From CAVVEC01 sp963747105 (lineage in GTDB: Bacteria > Acidobacteriota > Terriglobia > Terriglobales > Acidobacteriaceae): a stretch of 64,000 bases of DNA. A program made the translations under genes and the position numbers. Under the pieces are notes generated by a model. The model saw only the letters and a program-made list of their open reading frames with translations, had not been told where the DNA came from and did not search any database. Location of the stretch: NCBI GenBank assembly GCA_963747105.1, contig CAVVEC010000016.1:372001-436000 (forward strand), in the 5' to 3' direction. This document shows, in pieces, positions 38,931 through 49,083 of the stretch (position 1 is the stretch's first letter; each line of letters begins with the position of its first letter).

Positions 38931-39144
38931 ATGGAGGTTGGAACAAGTCCGAGGAGCAGCGGGCCGTCTTACGGTGCGTCGTATATGACACGCGCTAGCA
39001 TGGTTATCATGCAGCGACGTGTCCACAGGAGGAAATCCGTGCATCCTCGGCAATGAGCGATCGCAGTATCTAACCTTTTTCCGGATACAATTAGCTTTTT
39101 GCAGGAATTTCGAAAGCCTGAACTCCACTATGGTCCCTTCATCG

Positions 39145-39378
39145 ATGGACAAACTCAAAAATGCGTTCGTCAAGGTTCTCGGCGTGAGTCCTGACGGCGA
39201 CTTCGAGTCCATGGCTTATGGCCAGACGCCAGGCTGGGATTCGGTCGCTCACATGAATCTGATCGCTGAAATTGAGGTCACCTTTGACATTATGCTGGCT
39301 ACCGACGATGTGATCGGAATGAGCACTTTTCCGAAGGCGAAGCAGATTGTCGCCCGGAACGGAGTCAGCCTCGCTTGA
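39145..39378 (+). CDS. Acyl carrier protein (module B)
   Basis: A 77-residue ACP; GWDSVAHMNL places the phosphopantetheine serine at residue 33. ATG 39130 is an alternative start; the open frame extends upstream to 39019 but that part does not look like ACP. The stop overlaps the reductase start (TTGA). First gene of the second lux-like module, separated by about 200 bp from wecB. Within that gap a strong AGGAGG precedes a five-codon frame starting GTG 39040. Confidence 0.9.
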   Translation: MDKLKNAFVKVLGVSPDGDFESMAYGQTPGWDSVAHMNLIAEIEVTFDIMLATDDVIGMSTFPKAKQIVARNGVSLA

Positions 39379-40121
39379 TTTTGCAGGATAAGATCTGTTT
39401 CATAACAGGTTCTACGCGCGGCATCGGATGGGCGACCGCGCGTGAGTTCGCGCGCAACGGCGCCAGGGTGATCCTTAACCATCGTGACTCCGCTAAGCTT
39501 CTGGAAGAGCGTTGCAGCGAACTGGAGGCTGAGTCTCATGGGACCGCCATAGGTCTGGTGGCCGACGTAACAGACGCTTCCGCTGTGAAAAACTGCTATG
39601 CTGAGATATTCCGCAAGTTCAAACGGCTGGACGTATTGGTGAACAATGCCGGTATTCTCCAAGATGCGCTGCTGGGGATGATCACAAACGAGATTATGCA
39701 TGCGGTGATTGAAACCAATCTCGTCGGCAGCCTAGTCCATCTGCAGGAGGCGTCGCGCTTGATGACTCGTAACCAGCGGGGCTCGATTGTCAACATTTCT
39801 TCCATCATTGGACGAGTTGGCAACGAAGGTCAAACGATTTACGCTGCTTCCAAGGCTGCAGTCATTGGGATGACCATGGCGGCGGCAAAAGAACTTGCAC
39901 CCAAGAATATCCGCGTCAATGCCGTTGCTCCTGGCTTCATCGATACGGCGATGACACGGCAATTGCCTTCGGAGAAGTTCCAGCAACGCATGGCCGCTAT
40001 CCGCATGGGCCGGATCGGCACGGCGGAGGAAGTTGCGCAGGCGATCGTGTTCCTGGCAAGTGACATGTCTTCGTACGTGACCGGCCAAGTGCTCGGCGTC
40101 GACGGCGGAATGATCATCTGA
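39375..40121 (+). CDS. 3-oxoacyl-ACP reductase, FabG-type (module B)
   Basis: Intact 248-residue SDR. Cofactor loop CFITGSTRGIGWATA is near residues 8-22, NNAG at about 90, catalytic Ser in NISSIIGRVG, and Tyr-x3-Lys as IYAASKAA. The PGFIDTAM loop and VTGQVLGVDGGM end are typical of FabG. It would reduce a 3-ketoacyl chain on the neighbouring ACP using NADPH. The spacing differs from the FabL-like enzyme of module A, so the two SDRs probably do different steps. TTG start overlaps the ACP stop. Confidence 0.92.
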   Translation: MILQDKICFITGSTRGIGWATAREFARNGARVILNHRDSAKLLEERCSELEAESHGTAIGLVADVTDASAVKNCYAEIFRKFKRLDVLVNNAGILQDALLGMITNEIMHAVIETNLVGSLVHLQEASRLMTRNQRGSIVNISSIIGRVGNEGQTIYAASKAAVIGMTMAAAKELAPKNIRVNAVAPGFIDTAMTRQLPSEKFQQRMAAIRMGRIGTAEEVAQAIVFLASDMSSYVTGQVLGVDGGMII

Positions 40122-41528
40122 ATGATTTTTTCAATCGATGACCCGCCCGGCGGAATCGCGTCGCTCTGATTGACGGAGGCGCGGATGCTGCTTGGACCTA
40201 TGGGGAGCTTTCGGATGAGGTGTCCGCGGCGTCGCGATTTGCTGGCGGACGCCGAAAAGCGCCTGCTGTTCCTGTTCTGCCGCAACGAACTGGCTTCCGT
40301 AGCGTGGTATCTTGCGGCGGTGGAAGCGGGGCACGCTGTGGCCCTGCTGAACGATCAGATCGACGCCAGTTGGCCGCCAACCTGATCTCGTTGTATCGGC
40401 CGGAATGGGTGGTGGCCTCTCTGCCTGTCGATCCTGAGGCGTACGAGAGTCCCGGTGCTGCCGGCCTTTGGCGGCGGCGTCGGCTGGACAGTGCGCCGCT
40501 TCATCATGATCTGGCCCTGCTGTTGTCCACTTCGGGCAGCACAGGTAGTCCGAAGTTTGTCAGGCTGCGACGTGGCAATGTTGAAGCGAATGCCGAGTCC
40601 ATCCGGCAGGCAGCTCTCGATCAGCGACCAGGATGTGCCGGTGGCTCATCTGCCAATCCATTATTCTTACGGTCTGTCGGTGGTAAACAGTCACCTGCTC
40701 GCCGGTGCATCCATCGTGCTCACACGGGAAGGGCTGGTGAGCTCGGCATTTTGGGAGGCGATTCGCCGTTACCGCGTGAATTCGTTTTCCGGTGTTCCCT
40801 ACACTTACCAGATGCTGCGCCGCCTCGGATTGGACAAGGTGAACGCGCCCACGCTGCGCATCATGACCCAGGCGGGCGGCAAGCTGGACACCGGCAACAT
40901 CGCTCATTTCCACGAGCGCATGACCGAGCGTCAGGGAAGTTTCTTTGTGATGTACGGGCAAACGGAGGCCACCGCGCGCATTTCGATCTTGCCTTCCACC
41001 GACCTGCCCCGGAAGCTTGGGTCCGCCGGTCGTGCCATTCCGGGTGGCGTGATCCGCATCCACGATGAGAATGGAGATCCCGTCGCCGACCCCGATATCG
41101 AAGGCGAATTGGTGTATACGGGTCCCAATGTCATGCTTGGGTACGCGACCCGGCGCGAGGATCTGGCCAAAGGGGATGAACTCGGCGGTCGCCTCTTTAC
41201 CGGCGACCGCGCCCGCCTCGATGCGGAGGGATATGTTTTTGTCCTGGGCCGATCCAAGCGCGACGCCAAGCTCTTCGGGTTGCGCGTCAATCTCGATGAA
41301 CTGGAGGCGTTCGTGAAACAGAACGGTCCGGCTGCTGCAGTGGCGAGTTCCGACCGCGTGGTCATTTTCTGCGAATTCGGCACCGAGGCCGCGCATAGCG
41401 AAATCCGTGCCGCTCTTGCCGCGAAGCTGAAGATCCACCACAGCGCTTTCGAGTTCCGGCGGGTCGACAGGCTGCCGACCAAAGACACAGGGAAAATCAA
41501 CTATGAGGATCTCATGGCGCGAGTATGA
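40122..41528 (+). pseudogene. AMP-dependent acyl ligase (module B), frameshifted 5' part
   Basis: About 465 residues. The last 300 or so are in one frame with VMYGQTEATARIS, TGDRARLDAEGYVFVLGR and the terminal TKDTGKINYEDL (catalytic-lysine region). The ATP loop LLSTSGSTGSPKFV near 40530 lies in a different frame, and at least three indels between 40150 and 40640 are needed to read the N-terminal part (ALIDGGADAAWTYGELSDEV). ATG 40122 directly follows the FabG stop, and the 3' end overlaps LuxE by ATGA. Paralogue of the ligase at 7096. Confidence 0.85.
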
Positions 41529-42603
41529 CGCTTGACGATCTTATCCAGCAGCCCCAGTACTCCGTGCCACAGGCGGAGAAGGAGGCGGTCCTTTTGGCCG
41601 AGTTGACGCGCCTCGGGCAGAGCCATCGGGAACGATCACCCGAGTATGCGCGGCTGTGCGCGCGTGCTGTTCCCAGGGAGCGCCGAATCCTCACAATCTC
41701 GCCGAGCTTCCCTATCTCCCCGTCAGCCTGTTCAAAGAGCACCTTCTTTCCAGTGTCCCCGAAAGCGAAGTCTTCAAGATCCTGGAATCGAGCGGAACCA
41801 CCGGCCAGACGCCCAGCCGTGTCGTCCTGGATCGCGAAACAGCCCAGTTGCAGACGCTGGCCCTGAGCCGAATTATGACCAGCGTTCTCGGCCCCAATCG
41901 CCTCCCCATGATCCTGGTCGAGACCGCAGACCTGATTCGCGATCGGCGCCAATTCAACGCCCGGGCTGCCGGTCTGCTTGGCATGATCAATTTCGGAAGG
42001 AACCACTTTTACGCGCTGGACACCAATCTGGAACTGCTCCTGCCGGAGCTAAAAGAATTCCTGCACCGCTTTGGAGGCGGACCTTTTCTGATTTTCGGGT
42101 TTACGTTTCTGGTCTGGACGCCGGTTTTATCAACCGCTCGTCGACGCCGGACTCGACCTTTCCAATGGCATCCTCATTCATAGCGGCGGATGGAAGAAGC
42201 TTCAGGAACAGGCGGTCAGCGCCGCCGATTTCCGCGCCGCGATGCGCCAGGCTATGGGCCTGACGCGAATCTACAACTTCTACGGCATGGTGGAACAGGT
42301 CGGCAGCGTTTTTCTGGAGGGCGATGATGGTTACCTGTACCCTCCTAACTTCGCCGACGTGATTGTGCGTGATCCCTACACGTTCGAAGAGGTGCCTCAC
42401 GGCCAGACCGGTGTGCTGGAGGTGCTGAGCGCGCTGCCCCGCAGCTATCCCGGGCACTGCCTCCTGACCGAGGATCTCGGTGTCGTGCATGCGGTGGACT
42501 CTCCCGCCTGCGGCCGATTAGGCAAGGCCTTCTCCGTCCTCGGCCGGATTCCCAAGGCCGAACTGCGCGGCTGCAGCGATGTCATCGCCGCCAAGGTGGC
42601 TGA
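41525..42603 (+). pseudogene. LuxE-like acyl-protein synthetase (module B), frameshifted
   Basis: About 360 residues. The ATP loop is canonical here, ESSGTTGQTPSRVVLD (41785-41832). GFTFLVW leads to a frame change near 42125, then ILIHSGGWKKLQEQAV and FYGMVEQVGSVF follow, and the acyl-accepting cysteine lies in KAELRGCSD (about 42570). An earlier indel near 41665 and one close to the end are also needed. The restored stop at 42601-42603 overlaps the LuxC ATG (TGATG). Same family role as the gene at 8569. Confidence 0.83.
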
Positions 42604-43876
42604 TGCAGATCGAAATGCTGCTTCCCCACCAACGGGTGATTGCGCTCGAGGAACTGCGTGGCCTTCTCGCCGGCGACCACCGCGGCAGAGCCGTTCCATG
42701 AATCGGTGGTGGACGCAGCGGTCGATCTATCGCAACGCATTTTTCATGACTCGGAAGCGCGCGGCTACCCTGAATTGCTGGTGCTGGCGTATTGGATGCG
42801 TAAGGCCGAGATGATCCGGCTGACCGCCCAATTCCGCTCGCTTCAACTCGATCGCCGGGTATTGACTCCCCGTGGCCTCGTCTTTCATTTGCCGCCGCGC
42901 AATGTCGATACGATCTTTGTGTACTCGTGGCTTCTGGCGGCGCTCACTGGCAATCGCAGTGTCGTTCGCCTTTCGCCGCAGCGGTCCGAATCCACCAGCA
43001 TCCTGTTGCGGCTTCTTCGGGAGACCCTGGCCGCGGCTGCGGAGCCCGCGAGTGGCGGCACTACGATCGTCAGCTACGGCCACGAAGAGGAACCGACAGA
43101 GATGCTGTCAGCTTTGTGCGACGTACGGGTGATCTGGGGCGGTGACCAGACCGTGGAGATCATCCGGCGCTTCGCCCTGGCTCCCCACGCTAAGGAAATC
43201 ACCTTTCCCGACCGCTATTCACTGTCCGCCATCCGGGCAGACGCGTACGCGGGCCTCCCGGAAGAAAAGCGGGATTACCTGGCGGACCAATTTTTCAACG
43301 ACTCCTTCTGGTTTGACCAGTTGGCGTGCTCTTCTCCGCGCCTCGTCGTCTGGTGTGGAACTGGATCCGAGACGCGCGCTGCTTCCGCGGACTTTTTCCC
43401 TCGTGTGGCCGGATGTGTCGAGCGTCGCCGATATGTTCTGCCGGCTGCCGCCTCCATGCAGAAGCTGGTGTACGCTTGTTCCGCCATTCTCAACTCTCCC
43501 GTGGAGGAGTGCCGGCGCTATAAGGGGTTGACCGTCTTGACTCTGGACTCTCTGGCCGGCTTCCAGCGGAGTCATCCCGGTGGCGGACTGTTCTTCGAGG
43601 TGCACCTGGAAAGCCTTCTGGAGCTGACTGCGTTCCTTGGCCGCCGGGACCAGACCCTGACGTGGTTTGGTTTCACACCGCGACGAACTGCACGCTTTGG
43701 TTCGGAGCCTGAACGGCCGCGCTATCGACCGCATCGTGCCGATTGGCCAAGCTCTGCAATTCCACCGCTTCTGGGACGGGTACGATCTACTTCAGGAGTT
43801 CTGCCGCTGCGTCTACATTGAACCCACATTTCTGGAGGCCCGGCCAACGCACCAGAACACGACTTCGCCATCCTAG
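42603..43876 (+). pseudogene. LuxC-like acyl reductase (module B), frameshifted at both ends
   Basis: About 423 residues. The central frame (42670-43680) is open and carries LVFHLPPRNVDTIFVYSW, VIWGGDQTVEIIRRFAL and the nucleophile motif FDQLACSSPR (Cys codon 43327). The N-terminal 25 residues are in another frame (from ATG 42603), and the end LHALVRSLNGRAIDRIVPIG lies in a third after an indel near 43680. The product would be a free aldehyde. Fifth gene of a tightly overlapping set. Confidence 0.83.
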
Positions 43877-44040
43877 ACCCGGATTTCTCACCAAGGGTGG
43901 AGAACTGGTCGCCAACGAGCCTCCAGAAAGGTCTTCAAAACAGCCTGTGAGAAAAAGAGAATCTTCTAGGCCTTTCCCTACGGAAGACAGCCTCAACCAC
44001 TTGAACTGTCTACAATTCCCGATTCGAGCTGGAGAACAAC

Positions 44041-44832
44041 ATGGGTAGGCGGCGACTTCGAGAGTATTTTTCCTGGCGTGCCTTGTGGCATCTAAAGTTC
44101 GTACCCCGCACTGTAGCATTGTTCGAGCGTCCGTTCTCTCTACTCGCAAATTACATTGGATTGCGTTCCGAAACTCGCGATTATCGGACTCGATCGGGTC
44201 AGTGCTTCTCAAACGTCCTTCCCGTGGAGAGTGAGTCAATATTCTGTAGTTTTGTGAAGCATGAATACGGAGACATCGATGTCGATGGTGACGTGATCGA
44301 CATTGGTGCGAACATCGGTGCTTTCTCGCTCTACGCGGCTTGCCGTCCCAAAACAAAGCGCGTTTTGGCTTTCGAGCCCATGCATGACACTTTCCGTCGT
44401 TTGGTGGGTAATGTCACGGCGAGTGTTGCTGGGGAGCGCATCTCATGTATTCATTCGGCCGTCGGGTCGCGTTCTGGCTTTGTAGAAATGATCTTGGGTG
44501 CTAACTCGATGTTGCACAGGTCGTCCGACGTGAACGAAAGAGCCGCAAATCCAGCTACCGCAATCCCGGTAGTCTCGCTAGCCTCGGTTCTTGACTCCTA
44601 TGACATAAGGAACTGTGCTCTTATCAAGCTCGATTGTGAGGGTGCAGAGTACGGGATTCTCGAGAACCTCCCACCGGGCTATTTTCGAAGGATCTACGCT
44701 ATTCGTATGGAGATCCATCCGCGATCGGACGGACGAACACCAGAAGACCTATTCCGGTTCATAGAATCACAAGGATTCTCGGTGGAGAAACCACTGCACT
44801 ATGGAGTGATATGGTTCCGGCGTGCGAATTGA
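44041..44832 (+). CDS. FkbM family methyltransferase
   Basis: Intact 263-residue SAM-dependent O-methyltransferase. Motif I is VIDIGANIGAFSLYAA, then VLAFEPMHDTFRRL, and the family's IKLDCEGAEYGILENL. FkbM enzymes methylate sugar hydroxyls in polysaccharide and antibiotic pathways. It is the last + strand gene before a convergent minus-strand pair. Confidence 0.92.
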   Translation: MGRRRLREYFSWRALWHLKFVPRTVALFERPFSLLANYIGLRSETRDYRTRSGQCFSNVLPVESESIFCSFVKHEYGDIDVDGDVIDIGANIGAFSLYAACRPKTKRVLAFEPMHDTFRRLVGNVTASVAGERISCIHSAVGSRSGFVEMILGANSMLHRSSDVNERAANPATAIPVVSLASVLDSYDIRNCALIKLDCEGAEYGILENLPPGYFRRIYAIRMEIHPRSDGRTPEDLFRFIESQGFSVEKPLHYGVIWFRRAN

Positions 44833-45088
44833 ACGAAGATGTTTGCCCAAGCCCCGCCGCTGCTCTCTGTGCGTTAATGAGTTGGGACGCCGCGGGATTG
44901 TTCACCACACCTTCCGTAAATTTCCGAGTTTCAACCTCCATTAGCTGCTAGATGTCTTGAAGTGAAGAACTTGATGCAAATGGGTCGGGTTCTTCACTTC
45001 AGGACATCGGGAACCTTCAAATCCGCAATCTACAGTTTTACTGAAACAAGGGAACATGCAGATGTCAAGTTGTCACCATACGGAGACG
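44833..45088. other. 256-bp gap between convergent genes, holding an inverted repeat
   Basis: No credible gene. It contains the 20-bp inverted repeat listed separately at 44951-45008. A nominal + strand frame from 44962 runs through the repeat and is rejected. Confidence 0.6.
44951..45008. repeat. 20-bp inverted repeat with 18-base loop
   Basis: GATGTCTTGAAGTGAAGAAC (44951-44970) pairs with GTTCTTCACTTCAGGACATC (44989-45008): 19 of 20 positions are complementary, and the exception is a G-T pair, so the RNA hairpin would be continuous. It lies between the ends of the FkbM gene and a minus-strand acyltransferase. A bidirectional terminator is possible, but no T-run follows on either strand. 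It could also be a small repeat element. Confidence 0.75.
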
Positions 45089-45580
45089 TTAGCTACGTTT
45101 CAATGGTCTTAACCCGGCGAGGAATCGATCATATGGAGTGTCCATCGTGAAAGGGACCGTCACGTTGGCGAGCGGCTTGGCCTTCTCGTTGCCGACTAGT
45201 GTGTGAGCTGGAACATCCGATGTGATGACCGACGAAGTGGTAATGACCGCGCCCTCTCCAACCGTGAGCGTTGCACCGGGCGAGGCAGTCAAAACACAGT
45301 TTGCTCCCACAAAGACGTCCTTCCCGATCACGATCCGCCCTGGTCCACGTGTGTGCGCGATGAGAATGGATCGCAGACAGATTTGCGCGCCGTCGTGCAA
45401 CTCGATGCAATCGGGGTGCTCATTTTCGAGGTAGACATCATCGCCGATGAAAACACGACCGGTGATGCGAACTCCGCGAAGCTTGTGCAGGAATGGCCGC
45501 AACGACTCCGCTCCAGGCGCAAATCGAGCCAACATGCCAAGGATACGATTCCAGACTCGTCTCACAGTGGATTTTTTCAT
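45089..45580 (-). CDS. Hexapeptide-repeat acyltransferase
   Basis: 163 residues of left-handed beta-helix transferase. The hexapeptide turns include RVFIGDDVYLENEHPDC, RIVIGKDVFVGANCVL and GEGAVITTSSVITSDVP. HTRGP holds the likely catalytic histidine. It would acetylate a sugar from acetyl-CoA. The ATG overlaps the stop of the gene upstream on the same strand (45577), so the two are co-translated. Confidence 0.87.
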   Translation of the reverse strand: MKKSTVRRVWNRILGMLARFAPGAESLRPFLHKLRGVRITGRVFIGDDVYLENEHPDCIELHDGAQICLRSILIAHTRGPGRIVIGKDVFVGANCVLTASPGATLTVGEGAVITTSSVITSDVPAHTLVGNEKAKPLANVTVPFTMDTPYDRFLAGLRPLKRS

Positions 45581-47376
45581 GCGTCTCCCGTGACTTTCAA
45601 TACCTTGGCGATTCCTTTGGCAACCTTGAGTAGTCCATCGTGTCGAGCGAGTGTGTTGTCCCTGAATTCGGAGAGCCCGCGTCGGAGAAGCACACCCGTA
45701 TTATGGACGACTCCGAAGCCGCTAGCTTGCTGGTGAGGCTGATCTCGATCCACGATCTCGATGTTCCGCACCTGACCCGGATTCGCCTGGACTTCCAGCT
45801 TCAAAAAACCCTTCTCGAACGAAAATGGCACGCTGGTTCCATCGACCAGCACGTTCTGGATGGCCGCCGAATCCGGCTCGTGTTTGCTTAGTAAAAAGCG
45901 ACCCGGACCCCGTGCGCCATTGGCCAATTGGAATCTTCTGGTGAAGAACTGGACCTCAACCGAGCCGTCCGAAAGGCTTCTCTTCAGACAACTCCGCGTC
46001 AACTGAGCGGTGAGGGTCGGCCAAGACAAAGCAGGTTCCAGCTTGTACAACTCGGCCACAAACTCCTCCACTGCTCCACAGCCGTCGCGAAAGTACTCGT
46101 GGTGCTCCACCACGAGCGCGGGTTTGCCAAGGAAGAGATCGAATGCAAAATCAAATAGGCGCCGCGGATAACGCCTTTGAAAAATTGGGAAACCATTGTA
46201 CCGGGTAACCGCCGGCCGGAGAAAGTCGCCAACCTTGAGGTCATCCGCACCGCTGTCCGTCGGGAAGCAAGTGGTGTTGACAGCCGCGAGATAGTTGTTG
46301 GCACGCAACGCCGGGATCGCAGCTTTGGAAAAAAGCCCCTGAGGAAACACCATGACCTGCTCGAATGCTGCGTCCGTTCGCTTCCGCTGGAATTCCATCC
46401 TCCGCAGAGCCAAGCCTGCCTTCCTGTCGAGAAGGGCCGTGGCCTGCGCCTCGAACTCCCGGTTCGTATGGTCGCAGCCGTGAATGCAGATCGCAAGATT
46501 GGAACTCTCGCCGAGAAGCCGTGACGTATCCCGCCGAGAAGTGCGCCAGTAATTCCATGGGATAAAAGCTATCGAGGTTCCATACTGGCTGCGCTCGCAT
46601 AGATTTCATCAAAACGCCGTAATCAAGGAAACCGTATCTCTCCGACAACAAGGGGTCGTCAATGATGAGTCGCGCCGTGCTCTCCGGGGTATGCCAGCAA
46701 CTCTCTCGGAAACAGTGGCGCAAGAAAATCAGAGGAGGAATCAGCGAATCGTAGTGGTCTTCGATTCCGTGGTCGCGGCTGAGCGGCTTATCGAGGTCCG
46801 GCAACCGCCCGGCCAAAAGAAAGACTTGGCACGATCCCCGGTTCATCCGGACGAACATCGGGCGCTCATTTGCTGCCATAATGACTTCTATATGCGGGCG
46901 TCGCATTTCGCAACTCAAAGGTGGATATCAGCTCCCCGTGCCCCCCTGGGAAACTGAGTCCGGCAAGTTGGTGACTAAGGGAGCATTGCTTCCCGTGGCA
47001 GCGCAAAACGTACTGCTTGGTCGCCCAACGGTCTGATTCCGGAAACCGCCCCAGCCGTGAGTGGCGAGAGTGCGCTGCCTTGCTCCGTCGAACTGGTGTA
47101 ACCGAAGACCAGCAACTCCGTGAAGTACCCGTCGATAAAGCTTTGTAGGGCAGCACCCGAGATTGACGCTTTATTCAGCACTGACAGCGTGTCAGCACTC
47201 ATAGCGAGACAGTATGTTCCAGGGTGGAATTCATCGAAGAGGCGTTCCATGAAGGCCCTGCCGTCCTGGATCGAGACGGTCTTCGTCGGGACACCCATCG
47301 AAACCGCGAGTGTCAAGAGGCGTTGGTCTTGTCCTGCCGGTCCTCGGCCTGAAATCACTAAGATCAGATGTTTCAC
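45577..47376 (-). pseudogene. Large protein of unknown function with a deacetylase-like segment, frameshifted
   Basis: Read on the minus strand from GTG 47376, about 600 residues can be pieced together in four segments: VKHLILVISGRGPAGQDQRL (intact to 46975), a short linking part, IMAANERPMFVRMNRGSC to LDSFYPMELLAHFSAGYVTA (to about 46520), and LALRRMEFQRKRTDAAFEQV to the end. Near 46490 another frame reads CIHGCDHTNREF, which resembles a polysaccharide-deacetylase metal motif. At least three indels are involved. The convergent, co-translated acyltransferase suggests a glycan-modifying role; the function is not established. Confidence 0.55.
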
Positions 47377-47407
47377 CGCTCATAATTCTTGATGAGGAGG
47401 TCTCCTG

Positions 47408-47662
47408 TCAAGGGTGGAGTAAAAGTCGGCTAGGATGCACTACACCGTGTTCTTTGTCGTCAGCCACCACCAAAATCCTTGGAATTCCCGTTTTCAAGGT
47501 TTGTGCCGCCAAGAGATCGGCACTAATTATTTCTAAGCAGTAGCCTCGTGATTTGTCGGTGCCGGGCATCAGAGTCACCGTCTCGATCGCCTGCTCAACG
47601 ACCGGGATCTGCAGCTTGGAGATAATCGCCGGTGTGTCAAACACCTCCAAGCAGATGGACAT
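47408..47662 (-). CDS. Hypothetical minus-strand ORF
   Basis: An 84-codon frame upstream of the large minus-strand gene, with IPRILVVADDKEHGVVHP near its end. It could be a separate small protein or a displaced 5' part of the gene at 47376. I do not recognise a family. It is divergent from the + strand gene at 47681, with only 18 bp between starts. Confidence 0.35.
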   Translation of the reverse strand: MSICLEVFDTPAIISKLQIPVVEQAIETVTLMPGTDKSRGYCLEIISADLLAAQTLKTGIPRILVVADDKEHGVVHPSRLLLHP

Positions 47663-47680
47663 TGGAGACCAACAAACGGG

Positions 47681-48776
47681 ATGCAGAAAAAGGTGCTGGG
47701 AGTACTCTGTGCGGCTGTCCTAGTCGGTATCTTGACCGCAGGACTGTGGCCATTCCATGCGCCCAAGAATGAGGTGAGCTGGCTAAGCAACGGCAACGGT
47801 CTTCATTTCGGTAACCACGGGGTAATACTGAGCCCCGATGCATTTAGTTTGGCTGGTGTGAAAGACGGAATAGCCTGCAGCATCGAGATCTGGTTGCAAC
47901 CAGATCACAGTGATATCGGGGGCACTATACTCGCATTTTACACGCCGGAAAATCGTATCGTCGCATTCTCGGTGTACCAATCTATAGACGACCTATTCTT
48001 GCGACGCGTGACTGTGTACCGGCAACACCATGCAAAGAGTAAGCTGTACATCGATCACATGTTCGGCAAGAACAAGCAAGTGTTTGTTACGATCAGCTCA
48101 AACGGACAAGGCACAACAATTTACGCGAATGGCGCTCTCGTACGGACATCTCCGGGGTTCGGGCTCTCGAGCAAGGATCTGACTGGTCAACTTATCGTGG
48201 GCAACCACCCCCTGGCTGACGATGGCTGGCGAGGTCAGTTAAAGGGACTGGCTATTTACGATCGAGAGCTCACTGCGGCCGAAGTCTTGCAACACTATGG
48301 CGCTTGGACAACGAACCAACAATGCTGAGATCAAGAACGAAGGTCCTGTCGTGCTGTATTTATTCAACGAGGGGATGGGGGACGTCGTTCATGACCAGAT
48401 GAATTCAGGGGCTGATCTTCACATTCCAGAAAATTATTTTGTGCTGCACGCACCGTTTCTCGAAACGCCTTGGGATGAGTTCCAACCCAGCTGGAGCTAT
48501 TGCAAGAATGTCTTGATCAACGTCAGCGGCTTCGTTCCTCTCGGGTTCTTTTTCTGTGCATACTTCTCATTGGTGCGACGCCTTGACCGGGCTGTACTAG
48601 CCACTATCGTCCTGGGCGGAGTGGTCAGTGTTACGATTGAAGTATTGCAGGCATTTCTTCCGACACGAGATTCTGGCATGACTGATATCATCACGAACAC
48701 GCTCGGGACTGGTATCGGAGCGATGTTGTGCAATTGCAAACCGGTTCAGCTTTTACTCGCTCGCAAGGATACTTGA
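47681..48776 (+). pseudogene. LamG-like domain fused to VanZ-like membrane domain, one frameshift
   Basis: About 364 residues. An N-terminal signal anchor (VLGVLCAAVLVGILTAGLW) is followed by a jelly-roll domain of LamG/concanavalin type (SIEIWLQPDHSDIGG, TTIYANGALV). From about 48310 another frame carries NEGPVVLYLFNEG and a VanZ-type membrane part with NVSGFVPLGFFFCAYFSL, EVLQAFLPTRDSGMTDII and NTLGTGIGAML. VanZ domains are linked to surface polymers and glycopeptide resistance, but the biochemistry of this fusion is unknown. One indel near 48305 joins the parts. Confidence 0.82.
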
Positions 48777-48783
48777 GGGAAAG

Positions 48784-48870
48784 GGAAAGGCAGGTACGAT
48801 ACCGCCGTTCTCGGATGGCCGCGCTGGGGATCGGATTGCAGAGGTTCTGTGCCGCTTCGCTGGAACATAG
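48784..48870 (+). pseudogene. Remnant of a second wecB, last 28 codons
   Basis: The frame reads GKAGTIPPFSDGRAGDRIAE then VL, matching the end of the intact wecB (GAIPPLWDGHAGQRIADIL) and stopping at TAG 48868. Nothing upstream resembles wecB; the VanZ gene ends at 48776. A clean gene-tail scar, like those at 24673 and 34841. Confidence 0.65.
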
Positions 48871-49083
48871 CTCCCGCCGGCGAGATCCCGTCTCAATAGT
48901 CGATTTGCAAGACTGATCTCCGAATCACTACCTCAGGCTCCTTGGATATGCGCTGTCCTCGCTACCCGAACTCACAGCGGCCGCTGCTTAGACAGTTGGT
49001 CTGAACCAAACCACCGAACTGGCTTTGCACCTGGCGCTCCGGAACGGAATTGATCTTCATGTCCTAAGAGAAGTAAACGAATC

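Noticed and set aside
39040..39057. Five-codon leader peptide (GTG after AGGAGG) before module B
   Set aside because: A good Shine-Dalgarno sequence is present, but a frame this short with no attenuator hairpin is not distinguishable from chance or from a lost gene start.
44962..45150. 62-residue + strand ORF
   Set aside because: It runs through the inverted repeat and into the end of the minus-strand acyltransferase; no motif.
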